Under the pieces are notes generated by a model. That model was not told the origin of the DNA, did not search any database, and worked only from the letters and a program-made list of their open reading frames with translations. The translations under genes and the position numbers were made by a program. Shown here in pieces: positions 44,895 to 54,236 of a stretch of 64,000 bases of DNA (position 1 is its first letter; each line of letters starts with the position of its first letter). Source of the stretch: Durusdinium trenchii (Eukaryota; Sar; Dinophyceae; Suessiales; Symbiodiniaceae); NCBI GenBank assembly GCA_963970005.1, contig CAXAMN010001148.1, positions 391,626 to 455,625 on the forward strand, given 5' to 3'.

Positions 44895-45312
44895 TCTTTT
44901 GTAAAGGAGAGAGCTGTCGCAGGAGTCACCAGACGGGGTGCCGAGCGAACGGAGGAAGTGGTGCCCCTGTCACATCCACTCAGCTGAATTAGGGACTCAA
45001 CCCCTCCCCATGCGCTGTGACTGCGCTGTTTCCTTGGTCCTTTCCCTTCCGTGCCGCGCTGTCGCGACGCAGCGAGTCTCGGAGCGACCGGAGCGAACGG
45101 AGAGAACGGCGGCCGAACAAAGTCGAAGAGAGTCCTGGTTCCTTTCTGGTCTGTGATCACAATTAATATATCGAATCAATATGAATGAAAATAATGATAT
45201 ATGTTAATTGAACTTGTTGATTCAACTGGTCTTTCGCATTCCTTCTGCCATCCTTTGCCCTCAATGTGTGCAACACAGGAAGGGAAGAAACACATGTGCG
45301 AAAAACTTCAAT

Positions 45313-45490
45313 CTAAGCGCAGGCGTTCAATGCCTTCACCAAGTCACGCTGCATCGTGGCATCCCACACTGCGCCTGCGCTGCCGCTTTCTCTCACTGCT
45401 GAGGCCAACAGCCCTAAAACCCTCAAAGCGCGAAGCTCAAAGTCAGCAGCGGCCACGTTCACTTTCCCCACCCCCAAACCCACCTGTGAG
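45313..45490 (-). CDS. Probable terminal exon, helical protein
   Basis: The minus frame ends VNVAAADFELRALRVLGLLA, then SAVRESGSAGAVWDATMQRD, then LVKALNACA and stop. The Ala/Leu-rich pattern of two or three antiparallel helices resembles helical-repeat proteins, but no specific repeat consensus is met. The 5' boundary is not fixed. The exon may belong with the coding-looking minus frames just upstream at 45.8-46.3 kb. Confidence 0.38.
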
Positions 45491-45787
45491 TGCTGCGGCA
45501 TGTGCGCTTGCTCCCTCCCAGGTACGTGAGAGGAGCCCTGGCGTCGATCGTTTTGGAGCTGAACCGGGTGCGTCACGTGGGCTGTGATTGGTCGCCACCA
45601 TGCCCGTCCCCAAGAGTCAGGGCCTGAGCTCCAAAGGAGAAACGCAAAAAAAAACAGAAAAGAAACAGACCAGCAGCCATGGAGGTTAGGGGTGCGATGC
45701 TCATGGAGGTTAGGGGTGCTCATTATTCACTCTCTTGGGGATTAAACACCACCCCTTTGTGACTCTTGGTGTAAAGAAACAGTGTCA
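45491..45787. other. Short gap, nothing recognised
   Basis: A small direct repeat 'GGAGGTTAGGGGTGC' occurs twice near 45680-45720. No exon seen. Confidence 0.4.
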
Positions 45788-46003
45788 TCATCTTTCGTTC
45801 AGTGAACTGGTGTCCGGACGCCAGCTGAACCGGTGCCTGCAACGGGCTCCAGCAAGATGTCTCGAACGGATGTCCTCTCGAAAGGCCAAGAGAGAGCAGC
45901 GCCAGTCATTTGGATACAACTTGTACCACGTTTTCCCGCGGATCCTTCTGATCTTTTTCTGACACTTCTGATGTCTCCGTTCTATTCCTTCCCTCTTTTT
46001 CAC
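45788..46003 (-). CDS. Possible exon, very basic
   Basis: The minus frame reads ERRHQKCQKKIRRIRGKTWY, then KLYPNDWRCSLLAFREDIRS, then RHLAGARCRHRFSWRPDTSS. It is strongly Arg/Lys-rich. No domain is recognised, and the other minus frames here are also partly open. Confidence 0.25.
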   Translation of the reverse strand: MKKREGIERRHQKCQKKIRRIRGKTWYKLYPNDWRCSLLAFREDIRSRHLAGARCRHRFSWRPDTSSLNER

Positions 46004-46028
46004 ATGGGATATGCTGAAAGGTGGAGTG

Positions 46029-46262
46029 CTAGCTTCCAGTTAATCCGCTGGGCAAAGGCTTTGAAGCTACAAATCCAAGCCGAGCAAGGCGGGACCCTTC
46101 TCGCTTGGTCTGCCCCCAATCCAAGCATTTCAAGGGAAATTGGCCCTGCCTGGCAATGATCTCCTTGGCACCTCTTGGACCCAGAGCCACAAAAGGGAGG
46201 AGTTTCTCATTTGCATGCTTGGATCTCAAATGAACCAACATGAAGCAACACCCAAAATTCAT
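46029..46262 (-). CDS. Possible exon, unknown function
   Basis: The minus frame reads RSKHANEKLLPFVALGPRGA, then KEIIARQGQFPLKCLDWGQT, then KREGSRLARLGFVASKPLPS. Composition is protein-like; splice limits are unclear. The upstream end touches a family C element at 46262. Confidence 0.28.
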   Translation of the reverse strand: MNFGCCFMLVHLRSKHANEKLLPFVALGPRGAKEIIARQGQFPLKCLDWGQTKREGSRLARLGFVASKPLPSGLTGS

Positions 46263-46337
46263 TGCCAGGACCCCCCCTATCGGGGTGGCTCATGAAGAAA
46301 CACCCCTTGACACTCCCCTTGACCTGGACACACCTGG
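46262..46337. repeat. Family C element, degraded
   Basis: CAGGACCCCCCCTATCGGGG at the left; the right end 'CACCCCTTGACACTCCCC' is only partly inverted. Confidence 0.45.
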
Positions 46338-47315
46338 ATCTTCCAACTCTGCAAACATGTCTGCCGAACTTGGCTGGCTTTAAGAGATGAACAGGACCGG
46401 TCGTTTGCCAAGTTCGGCAGAAGGTCGGTCTATCAGTTCGGGGCTACGAGGCTATGACTCTCCGTGATCTCCGCCCACCGACACTCACTGGACGATGAGT
46501 TCTCCGCCCGACCTCGCGCGGGACTTCAGGAAGGCGCCGTCCCGTTGTAAGCCCTCTCGAAACCTCGGGCGCGGCCGCTGGTGGAAGCGGTATATACGAT
46601 ACGATATACGAGCCGAAAAAGCAGCCGGGACGGACGGAACCCAAAGGCCATGGCTTTTGTTCTCTAAGAGGATCCTATACAACCCCTAGACATGTTTGAC
46701 AAATGGTCCTGGGGGAAGCCATACGTCAGTACGTCGAATGTTTGACATACGCATGTCTAGTGGCCGACCGGGATCCTTAGGTCGGTGGCTTCGCCAACGG
46801 CGCAGACGGGTGCGGTGGTTTTGGGGTGGCCCAAACACCTGCGCCATTGAGTTTGGGGGAAGACACTCTTGCGTCTTGGAAGAGATGAAGTGAGACACTC
46901 ACTGAGTGGCGTGCGTATGTTGTTTGAGGTCTGATCTTCGGCGCCGTTCCAACTGCTGGGGGGCATCACCGCGGCACAAAAGGTCTTTTGAAACTGCAGC
47001 GGCCAGGACGAACGATCAAATCCAGAGCAAACGTCGATGAGTCTATGATCAAAGCCGCCCTTGTCCAATGATGTCAATCAAAGACCACCAATCTTGGATG
47101 TTCTGGTCAAAATCTCTGCCAGACCATGCGGCATCTCCAGCGATGCCTCACACTTCACTGCTCTCGGTGAGAGCCGACGACATGTTCGCCTGGCGCGGCA
47201 CTCTGCCTCACTCTGCCTCCATCCTGTCTGGCGCTCGAGGTGTTCTCAGGTGGTTGAAGCACATCACTGCGGCAGCTATGCCTCTCGTGCTGCGAGACGT
47301 TCTGCTGAAACTCGT
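46338..47315. other. Uncertain; possible minus exon
   Basis: The minus frame around 46920-47070 (FDHRLIDVCSGFDRSSWPLQ, then FQKTFCAAVMPPSSWNGAED) is protein-like but has no clear splice sites. A plus frame at 47068-47394 is also open. Confidence 0.25.
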
Positions 47316-47612
47316 TCAACGAGACGTTGACGATGTCCGTATTTCATACGAAACGGGTCGTTGCGACAACTGGGCGATGTGCTGCTTCAAGTAGGGCACG
47401 AAGAAATCTTCTTCATCCCAGGCATTCCACAAAGGCTCGGCCTCCATCAGAATCTTCTTGTACAGCATCCAGGCCCTTTTGTGAAAACCTTGGGCTTCCC
47501 AAAGCGCACCCTGGACTTCCTGCGCCAGGAATGCTTCGGTGCATCGAGTGGTCCCCAGCAGTTGGTGCACGCAAAAGCGCCAGGTCTTCGCTGCTTCCAA
47601 GGCCTTCGCCAC
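47316..47612 (-). CDS. SET-domain methyltransferase, exon 5 (TPR-like C-terminus)
   Basis: Acceptor GCTCTCAG|GTGGCG (first base 47612) opens 98 codons: VAKALEAAKTWRFCVHQLLG, then TTRCTEAFLAQEVQGALWEA, then QGFHKRAWMLYKKILMEAEP, then LWNAWDEEDFFVPYLKQHIA, and a stop at 47316. The spacing of small and aromatic residues (ALWEAQGFHKRAWMLYKKIL) fits the TPR helix pair consensus. It joins phase 0 to exon 4 so that HLWRGE|VAKALEAAKTW completes another TPR-like unit. SMYD-type methyltransferases carry such a helical C-terminus that cups the substrate. Assignment to this gene rests on order, strand, phase and fold pattern, not on a transcript. Confidence 0.62.
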   Translation of the reverse strand: MAKALEAAKTWRFCVHQLLGTTRCTEAFLAQEVQGALWEAQGFHKRAWMLYKKILMEAEPLWNAWDEEDFFVPYLKQHIAQLSQRPVSYEIRTSSTSR

Positions 47613-47671
47613 CTGAGAGCGGCCAACGTCGGCCACATGGCCACACGAATAACAATAGGAAACTAGGAAGG

Positions 47672-47745
47672 AATGGCCTCCAAACTAGTAGTTTCTTGCT
47701 ACTAGTAGCCATGGCCTCCAACCTAATAGCGATGGCCTCTTAGGT
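47672..47745. repeat. Family I, units within SET intron 4
   Basis: 'GGCCTCCAAACTAGTAG', 'CCATGGCCTCCAACCTAATA' and 'GCGATGGCCTCTTAGG'. It lies in the intron between exons 4 and 5. Confidence 0.7.
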
Positions 47746-48170
47746 TCCTTATATGGTTCCATCCTTGTGATTCTTGCCATGACATGATATATGCGATTCA
47801 GGCGAGTCTAGGTGGGTGCTCGACTTACATGGTGAAATCCAACTATGTCCTGCTCTTCCCCAAAAAAAACAACAACACTGTCTTCATCGGTTCGGGGATC
47901 GGCTGCATGATGGCAGCCGGAAAGCACAAAAAGGATCTGGAAGGTGATGTTCCATCCCAAACATGTGGGGCTTTAAAGCACTTTACACATTGCCAAATGC
48001 AAATCGGTGTTGTCAGTCAGCTTACGTGTGGGCAACCTCATGTATGGAATGAATGGCTATAGTTACAGTAGGGTCATACAAAAACATAGCTACTAATCAT
48101 GTACTGCATATGAACTATTCCATGTGGTTTGTGGGCATGTTCCTCTGGTTTGGACGTATGGATCCCGGAC

Positions 48171-48580
48171 CTCACCACGCCAGAGATGAATCTCACAAGC
48201 CTCCCGGGCACTGTAGCTCAACAAACGATGATGCCGAGGCCAAACATGCCGGCGCCAAGCACGATGCACCTTCGCTTCAGAAACTTCAGTTCGAGCGTCT
48301 CTAGTTTGCAGCCCTTGACACAGTGTGATGAGCTCTTCGCAAAGCCTCCGATGAAAGCAAAGCACTTCTTCCTGCCACCCACGCCGCCGCAAGCGCGCTG
48401 CGCGCTGACGCCAGCGTTCCGGGCCACCCAAACCCAAGGCCCAGCGTCGCAGCCGCGCCTCGGCGCTAACGCCGAGGTCTAGGCGTTGGCGGTCGCGCCA
48501 CCATGAAGCTTCCAGTTGTTCTTTGGAGATGTGGGTTGCTTTCACGAGTGGGAGCCTCAAGCTGCCCAGGAAGAAAGTGC
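48171..48580 (-). CDS. SET-domain methyltransferase, exon 4 (post-SET helical region)
   Basis: A minus frame open across 48093-48641 reads KEQLEASWWRDRQRLDLGVS, then AEARLRRWALGLGGPERWRQ, then RAARLRRRGWQEEVLCFHRR, then LCEELITLCQGLQTRDARTE, then VSEAKVHRAWRRHVWPRHHR, then LLSYSAREACEIHLWRGE. It ends phase 0 at GGTGAG|GTCCGG (last base 48171). HHRLLSYSAREACEIHLWRG fits the first helix of a TPR. The 5' limit is not resolved: several AG acceptors exist (CTCTCCAG, CTGGGCAG) and the exon 3 donor may be GC or GA. Confidence 0.55.
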
Positions 48581-48681
48581 GAGAGAGAATTCTACGACCT
48601 ATATAATAGAGCTTCGAGCGGCTTCTGGAGAGTGTCCCCAACAGAAAACCACCAAAAAATACTCTTTCACCTTCTCTATAT

Positions 48682-48849
48682 CTAAGTTCTCGACCAAGTC
48701 TCGGAGGTGTTTTTTTTCCAGTCCTCCCATTCCTTTGCCTCAGCCCTGCAACGCGCGCAAGAGCACTCGAAGCCCCAAGCCCTCAACCGTCTCCTCCGAA
48801 GTGTCCATGGCAAAATCAGCAGATCCTCACGGAGGTAGGAGATTGTGAC
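48682..48849 (-). CDS. SET-domain methyltransferase, exon 3 (catalytic Tyr, post-SET zinc site)
   Basis: Acceptor CTGGCCAG|GTCACAATC (first base 48849) opens VTISYLREDLLILPWTLRRR, then RLRAWGFECSCARCRAEAKE, then WEDW. VTISYL holds the SET catalytic tyrosine, and FECSCARC is the CxCx2C post-SET zinc ligand set, completed by the Cys of NHHCRPN in exon 2. Joined to exon 2 it gives the classic GEE|VTISY. The frame stops at 48682; the true donor to exon 4 is probably before this, just after CRAE or CRAEAK. Confidence 0.85.
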   Translation of the reverse strand, partial: VTISYLREDLLILPWTLRRRRLRAWGFECSCARCRAEAKEWEDWKKNTSETWSRT

Positions 48850-50108
48850 CTGGCCAGGGGCACACATGTAGGATCTTGTAGGGAATCTGAAAGAGAGGAT
48901 GTCACCATCTGTTGATACATCATCCATCTGGAGAAGGATGTTTGGAGTGAGCAAACTCAATCGATTTTGCGATCATTTGCCGTTGCTGGCATCTCAGCCG
49001 CATCCAAGACAGAGCCATACGAAGCTAGTCTAAACCCAACACTGCTCTATCAGTCCGTCCATGGTTAAGGACGTGCCCAAATGGATGACAAACAAGCGTT
49101 ACTTTGACCTATCCCATAACTGGTCCCCAGCGAGGCATCCTATGCGCAGCATGTGCAGCCTGCAGCACACTGCCCACAAAGAGAGCAACATACAGTAGCG
49201 CCCGGCGTGCCAAGCGGTATTTTTGAACACTCCCTTTAGTCCCCAGCTTCCAAAATTCCATGTGCTCCCATGATTGAACTACGGTTTACACGTTCGTTGT
49301 ACCTGTGGGCGGCTTAGAGAGGCATCCACGAAAAAAACGACCAACATCGACCAATAGGTGGTGCCATTCAGACGGCGTGCTGAGAACCTTGTGGTCTCTA
49401 GTTGCTTGGTCCCCGCCGGATGCTACCCGTGTGGGCCGTTTACGGCTGTCCATGAATAAATGCCAAGAGAACCCAAGAGATAATAGGCCAGTCCATCTTT
49501 GATAATTGTTAGCGCCCGGCGCGGTTCTTGTTTAGATTCTACCTTCATTACACGGACACAATACATGGTTTGACGGATGCCAAACAACGCAAAAATGGCT
49601 CGAGAGTGTACGACTGGACCCACTTGGAGAAAAAGTGCGATGCATGAAGGATACGTGCTCAACAGGCCATTGAGCATTTCTACGGTTGAACTCCTGTCGG
49701 CCCAATGAGGAGGGACAAAACCATGAAAGAGCGCTTACTTTATAGCAGCAATGACACCAACACGTTCATTTATTGGGAAGCGACACCAGGAAAACAATTA
49801 ACCCCCCCTCCTAGGTGTCAGCGCTCTAGTAGATGGTGACCCCTAGGCTTGTCACTTAAGGTAGTAGGGGTATTATGTACAGTTTTCACCGTGGTTTCAA
49901 TGTATAGATGGCAGTATCTCTAAGTGAATTGATTCGACTTACCATGACCATCCATGACCCCTTTGTTTCATGAATCTTGTCTCCCTTTCCCCCCTTTCTT
50001 TTCAAAACCTGGCCAACTGACAAACTCATTCATACAGGCTGTTATACTCACCAAACAAGAGAAAACTCTGTGAGGCCCCAAACTCCGTTTTTTTTCTCCG
50101 TCACCCAC
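48850..50108 (-). other. SET gene intron 2
   Basis: A 1259-nt GT-AG intron (GAGGAG|GTGGGT ... CTGGCCAG). It holds a segment at 49800-49880 with 'GACCCCTAGG' palindromes and a minus open frame at 49423-49677 with no recognised domain. Confidence 0.75.
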
Positions 50109-50243
50109 CTCCTCTCCCTCTGCGATGCGTCGCAGTGCCACGAAGCGCACGGTGGTGGCGCACGGGTCGGCACGGCTCACGCGGATGGCGCTGTTGGGTC
50201 GACAATGGTGATTCGCACGGGCCACGTGATGGAAGAGAGCTGC
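50109..50243 (-). CDS. SET-domain methyltransferase, exon 2 (NHxCxPN motif)
   Basis: Exactly 45 codons between acceptor AGCCACCAG|GCAGCTC and donor GAGGAG|GTGGGT: AALFHHVARANHHCRPNSAI, then RVSRADPCATTVRFVALRRI, then AEGEE. NHHCRPN is the NHxCxPN signature that binds S-adenosylmethionine, and the Cys is a zinc ligand. VALRRIAEGEE is the strand leading to the GE(E/D) turn before the catalytic tyrosine. Both ends are phase 0. The motif order is that of SMYD-like lysine methyltransferases. Confidence 0.9.
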
Positions 50244-50336
50244 CTGGTGGCTGGGTCTGGGTGGGTGGCAGAGGGAAAAAACCACACAACCAGCAACGAT
50301 GAACCGGGTGGCATATTCATAACCCCAGCTATAAGA

Positions 50337-50378
50337 AGGTGATTCCGGGTGTCCATTCACCTTGCCAGGGGGTCCAGG
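50337..50378. repeat. Family C fragment inside SET intron 1
   Basis: 'GGTGATTCCGGGTGTCCATT' and 'CACCTTGCCAGGGGGTCC' match the inner and outer parts of family C. It makes up part of the short intron between exons 1 and 2. Confidence 0.5.
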
Positions 50379-50469
50379 AACCAACCAACGCGGTATAATC
50401 TGGGAGGTCCCTTCTCGCGCCATCCACCGGCCCAGCGGATTTTGGAAACCATTTTTGGACTCCCCCCAC

Positions 50470-50790
50470 CTGGGTCGCCAAGGCCGTGCGTGTTTGACAC
50501 ACCTCCAAGGTGGCCGCCAGTTGCAACTCCTCTGCTCTGAAGTGTGGAAGGCTTCGGATGGCCGGTGGCAATGGCTTTGGACAATGCAAGCTCCGAATGA
50601 GGTCTTGCGTCTCACGTGGTAACTCCTCAAAGGCTGCAAGTGCCATGTGGACCGTCTCAGTGGTGGAAGTCCCTCGCTGCCAGATCATTAAGGGCTTCTC
50701 TTTCAACAAGACTTCGCCAGGTGATGCTCCACTCTTGGCTCTGAGCCCTCGCCCCAAGGAGCAAACTCCCACTTGCAGCTTGTGAGCCAT
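50470..50790 (-). CDS. SET-domain methyltransferase, exon 1 (SET-N)
   Basis: An ATG at 50790 starts MAHKLQVGVCSLGRGLRAKS, then GASPGEVLLKEKPLMIWQRG. The 'GRGL.A ... GEVLLKEKPL' pattern is the start of a SET domain, where the glycine loop contacts S-adenosylmethionine. The following helical part (AAFEELPRETQDLIRSLHCP, then KPLPPAIRSLPHFRAEELQL) is the SET insert. No MYND zinc finger (C-x2-C ... H-x3-C) is present in the insert, so this is not a full SMYD protein. Two phase-0 donors are possible: CTTGGAG|GTGTGT (last base 50503) or GACCCAG|GTGGGG (50470). The frame is open upstream to 51015, but this Met sits right before the domain. Confidence 0.8.
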
Positions 50791-51015
50791 GGCCACCACG
50801 AGCCACCTGGGCCGGTGCCGCGCAGGCGGCCGCGCATGCCAAGCACTGCGCTTGGTAGGTTCAAAGACCCAAACCGGGCGGCCAAGTGGACGCGCCTCTG
50901 AACGGCCTGGATACATTGGATACGGGCTGGCGCGGGCGGGCGCGGGCTGGCGGGTTGTGGTGACATGTATTGTACCTACATGTGTATCTATACTGATGTT
51001 GGGTGAGTGTACCAC

Positions 51016-53425
51016 TAGAAATTATTGACCAAAAACCGCTTAGCCTCAAGAAACCTTCCGTTCTACAACAATGGACCCACACGTTCCACACATTCTCAGT
51101 AGAGCGTTCAGCGCGTCCGGTCTAAGTAATGCCCCGACGGTAGTGCAGTGGGTTCAACCGTCTTCAAGTTCGAGTTCACCATTCAAAACACCAGGTTCCA
51201 GAAGTGTTCACCACTGACTGAAGGTCGCGCATGTGCTCAAATTTCACGACACAAGCGCATCTGCTGAACTACCAAACTACCTTGCCTTTTAAACCGCAAA
51301 GGCGATATCATGTCGTAGCAGGTGCATCGACGGGCCAACTCTGATATCACCAGTGAACAGCCAGTCGAAACCGTCTAGTGACCTGTTGCGACGCCCAAGC
51401 AGCGAAACAAACACACATCCGGAAGCCATGACGGCCCAGGGCTAAATGGATGCACAAACACACAACAAACTGGCTGGTGTTGATTCCTTGTTTCCAATTA
51501 GGGTCCTTATTGGAGGATAGGACCGGTATCCATTCTGGGTCCTGTCTCATCCAGCTGGCTCTGGGTTTCTCGTGTGCTTCGCTTCCATCCCTTCCATCCC
51601 TTCCATCGGCTCATCAACCCCCCTTGGGGTCCAAACTCTTCGAGTGAAAGCTCTCCACTCCCGTCCCTGGCGGTGGTTTCACCGCGGAGGTGTGGGTTTC
51701 CCCCGGACGTGGGCGGTGACCGGCCACCGGTCCAAGGTCGAAGCCGGAGCCTGGATGGAAAGATGGAAAACCTCCCACACACACCGTGGTCAATCGAACA
51801 AGTGAGGTCAGGAGATGGAGACAAACATATTCAATTGATAGATCGGATTCTCACTTCGTCTTCGTCTTTGGCAAAGCTGCCAATGCAAGATTGTGTTGTG
51901 GTCGACCTGTGATACAATTCATCCGGCTTTGACACACCCAAATTTCCAAACCCCTTGTCTGTCAATGCGGCCCGGGCGCGGAATGAAACATATCTATGTA
52001 TAGTGTATATTACCAGTAACGATGCATGATGATGGTTACTACAGGCCTTTCTCCAAAAATTGTGATCATCCTGTGCCAAAGGACTACAATCTACTACACA
52101 TCGCTCCTGGATGTGAGCTCGCACCTCCCTGCCCCGCACCACCCGACGGCCTATCCCATCGCTCGAAGAGCTCTTCGATGAGCTCTGTGGCGTCGGGAAA
52201 GTCCTGTGCACAGGAGGCTGCACAGGCAGCAGCGCCTGCCTGGAGCCAGGCGATGGTGTTCGACGGCCACGCGGTTTTCGCGTCTCACACGTGAGGTGCG
52301 AGGAGGGGTGGGTCCGCGGTTGGTGCGCGAAAATCACCGGTTCCTGATGAACTGGACATCACCTGACGTTCACCCGGCTGAAGCTGTGTGTGTGTGTGTG
52401 TTGTTTCTCTTTTTTCATTGCTTGGACGGTCAAAACATGTCAAAGCCATCATTCAACTTGTCCATCTCAAAAGTTTCAGTCTTAGAGCCCTTACCCCACT
52501 TTACCATGGCCATTGATGGATTGATGTGGAAAACTCGTTTGCAGAATGGTCCCCAAACTGAACACTCAGATGAGGGTTGCCAAATGCTCGGAAACAAACA
52601 TCCTCGGACATCAACAGTAGCCAAGTCCATGATGTCAATCAAAGCAATGCCTACCAGGCCTACCAGCTACTTCAAAAAGTGACCCTTGCGAGGCTTGACC
52701 TCAAGTGACCTCAAAGGGGGGGATCTCAAAAGGTTCACTTTAGAAGAACCAGGTGTCGGTTTGCCACTGGTGTCGCTTCGCCTCTCATTCGTCGTCTTTT
52801 TGCAGCATCATCGCCGAATCCACAGGGCTTAAGGATCGACACAGGCGATCAGGTGCACCGGACATAAAGTAGACTCCTCATTATAGTTAATCATCCTAAT
52901 CAATAACAAAACACCAGGGCATGGACATGGATTGTAAAAACCTCTGAATTAGGAATTGATCCAAGAGGCGCTCGTTGCGCCCTCCCATACCCACCCACAC
53001 GAGACGTTTTCCCCCGCCGCGTGCCGCGTGGTCTGGAGACGAACTGCCGCGGGTTCCGCGCCAAGGTACGACGCTTCCGTGCACGTCGCTCACGATGGAC
53101 ACATTCCTGGCGAGGCCAAGCTGCGAATCACAAGGTGATGCAGCTTGGAAAGGAGGCAGCCAAAGGTTAACCCTTAGGAATTCGACATCTAGTTCTTTGG
53201 GTTGAGCCACCTGATCTGCATTCCTGCTTCAGCCCGTGTGAACCCTTCAAAAACCGCATAATGTGCGAACAACAATGTCTTTGTTTTCCGTCTCGCCGAG
53301 AAACATGACACCAAAAATGGCGCAGAAGTGAAGTCTGGGTCTGGGTCTATAGATGTAGATCAATCATCCATCGAAGAGAAGAAAACCATGATCCTCCCCA
53401 CCAACACAACTCCGCCTGGCGGAGG
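51016..53425. other. No gene recognised
   Basis: A family G copy lies at 52010-52078 and a (TG)n at about 52386. The plus frame near 52440-52680 (KVSVLEPLPHFTMAIDGLMW ...) is open and moderately protein-like but has no splice support. Confidence 0.35.
52010..52078 (+). repeat. Family G element, left half
   Basis: 'TTACCAGTAACGATGCATGA', 'TGATGGTTACTACAGGCCTT' and 'CTCCAAAAATTGTGATCATC'. Confidence 0.55.
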
Positions 53426-53767
53426 TCAAAGCCAGGCGCGAGGTGGCTCGCACTTTCCTCCCAAGGCCGGTGCCGCCGGCGCTGTTCCGCGTGTGCCGGG
53501 CGGTTCCGCTTCGCCGGGCGAAGCATGAAAGCGTCCAAACGTCGCCATGTCCAGTACAACTCGCTCAAAGATGTTGAAAACCCGGCAAACTCGCTCGCTG
53601 CCAGGCGCAACATGGCCACGGGCCTTCGGGTTGGGAATCTCAATCCGACGAAAAGCTCCTTGAAGCATGTGCCAGCACAGTAGAAACCGCAAGCAAGAAA
53701 ATCGCAACATGTACATGAGGACATGAGGCCTGATCAACTCAGTCTCTGTCTCAGTCTCTGCCTTCAA
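53426..53767 (-). CDS. Possible exon(s), unknown function
   Basis: The minus frame reads FRRIEIPNPKARGHVAPGSE, then RVCRVFNIFERVVLDMATFG, then RFHASPGEAEPPGTRGTAPA and ends at 53426. The middle is protein-like, with an acceptor-like CTTCAAG upstream at about 53665. A second minus frame (MLRLAASEFAGFSTSLSELY) is also open, so the call is uncertain. Confidence 0.27.
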   Translation of the reverse strand: MKAETETETELIRPHVLMYMLRFSCLRFLLCWHMLQGAFRRIEIPNPKARGHVAPGSERVCRVFNIFERVVLDMATFGRFHASPGEAEPPGTRGTAPAAPALGGKCEPPRAWL

Positions 53768-53839
53768 AAAATCTCAGTCTCTGTCAACATGAGGCTTTAA
53801 AACATTCTCTCATGAGCTTGAGATAACTGGTGCATACTG

Positions 53840-54028
53840 GTGCAAAACATCCAGATTCCAAGTGTCACAAGTGCTGAATTCATGGAAGAAAACTTCCAAA
53901 CCCAAGCACTCAGACTTCAGAGGTGCCGTCAGAGAGCACAAAGCTGGTTGAGTGAGTTGTTGAATGTATGTTGTGGTGGAAACTCAACTCTATACATTTT
54001 CCCTTGCAACCACGACATCGGCATGTAT
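53840..54028 (+). CDS. Possible exon running into a repeat
   Basis: The plus frame reads QNIQIPSVTSAEFMEENFQT, then QALRLQRCRQRAQSWLSELL, then NVC, then enters a family A element at 54029. The helical Gln/Arg-rich part is protein-like. No splice site or family is recognised. Confidence 0.22.
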
Positions 54029-54080
54029 ACCTGGACCCGACTTCAAGTACCTTGGAACAAGGGACACGACTTCTTGCAAG
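54029..54080. repeat. Family A half element
   Basis: ACCTGGACCCGACTTCAAGT and the inner part; the second half is missing. Confidence 0.6.
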
Positions 54081-54191
54081 TCTATCCAAAAAAAAAGTTA
54101 GATACTTGATACTTGTAACTTATACCTCTACAACATTCTACCAACCTCTTTATTGAAAAACCGGTAATTAAATCTGTACCACTAAATCCTT

Positions 54192-54236
54192 GTACCAGGA
54201 CCCACTGTCGGGGTGGTAAATGGACACCCCGAATCA
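54192..54236. repeat. Family C half element
   Basis: 'GTACCAGGACCCACTGTCGG' and 'TGGACACCCCGAATCAC'; the right inverted end is missing. Confidence 0.55.

Larger units (their letters stand above)
42581..45312. other. No gene recognised
   Basis: Family H (43790-43865) and family F (44789-44894) lie here, plus a short (GT)n at about 44432. Frames at 44116-44636 are Lys/Arg-rich and then very hydrophobic across T-rich DNA; I do not call them. Confidence 0.4.

Noticed and set aside
50470..50790. MYND zinc finger within the SET gene, to call it a SMYD protein
   Set aside because: No C-x2-C plus H-x3-C pattern is present between the SET-N and NHHCRPN segments.
51121..51185. A-box-like TAGTGCAGTGGG and B-box-like AGTTCGAGTTC, possible tRNA or tRNA-derived SINE
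   Set aside because: Spacing between the boxes is about 26 nt, too short for a tRNA, and no cloverleaf stems pair. A decayed SINE head is possible but not supportable.
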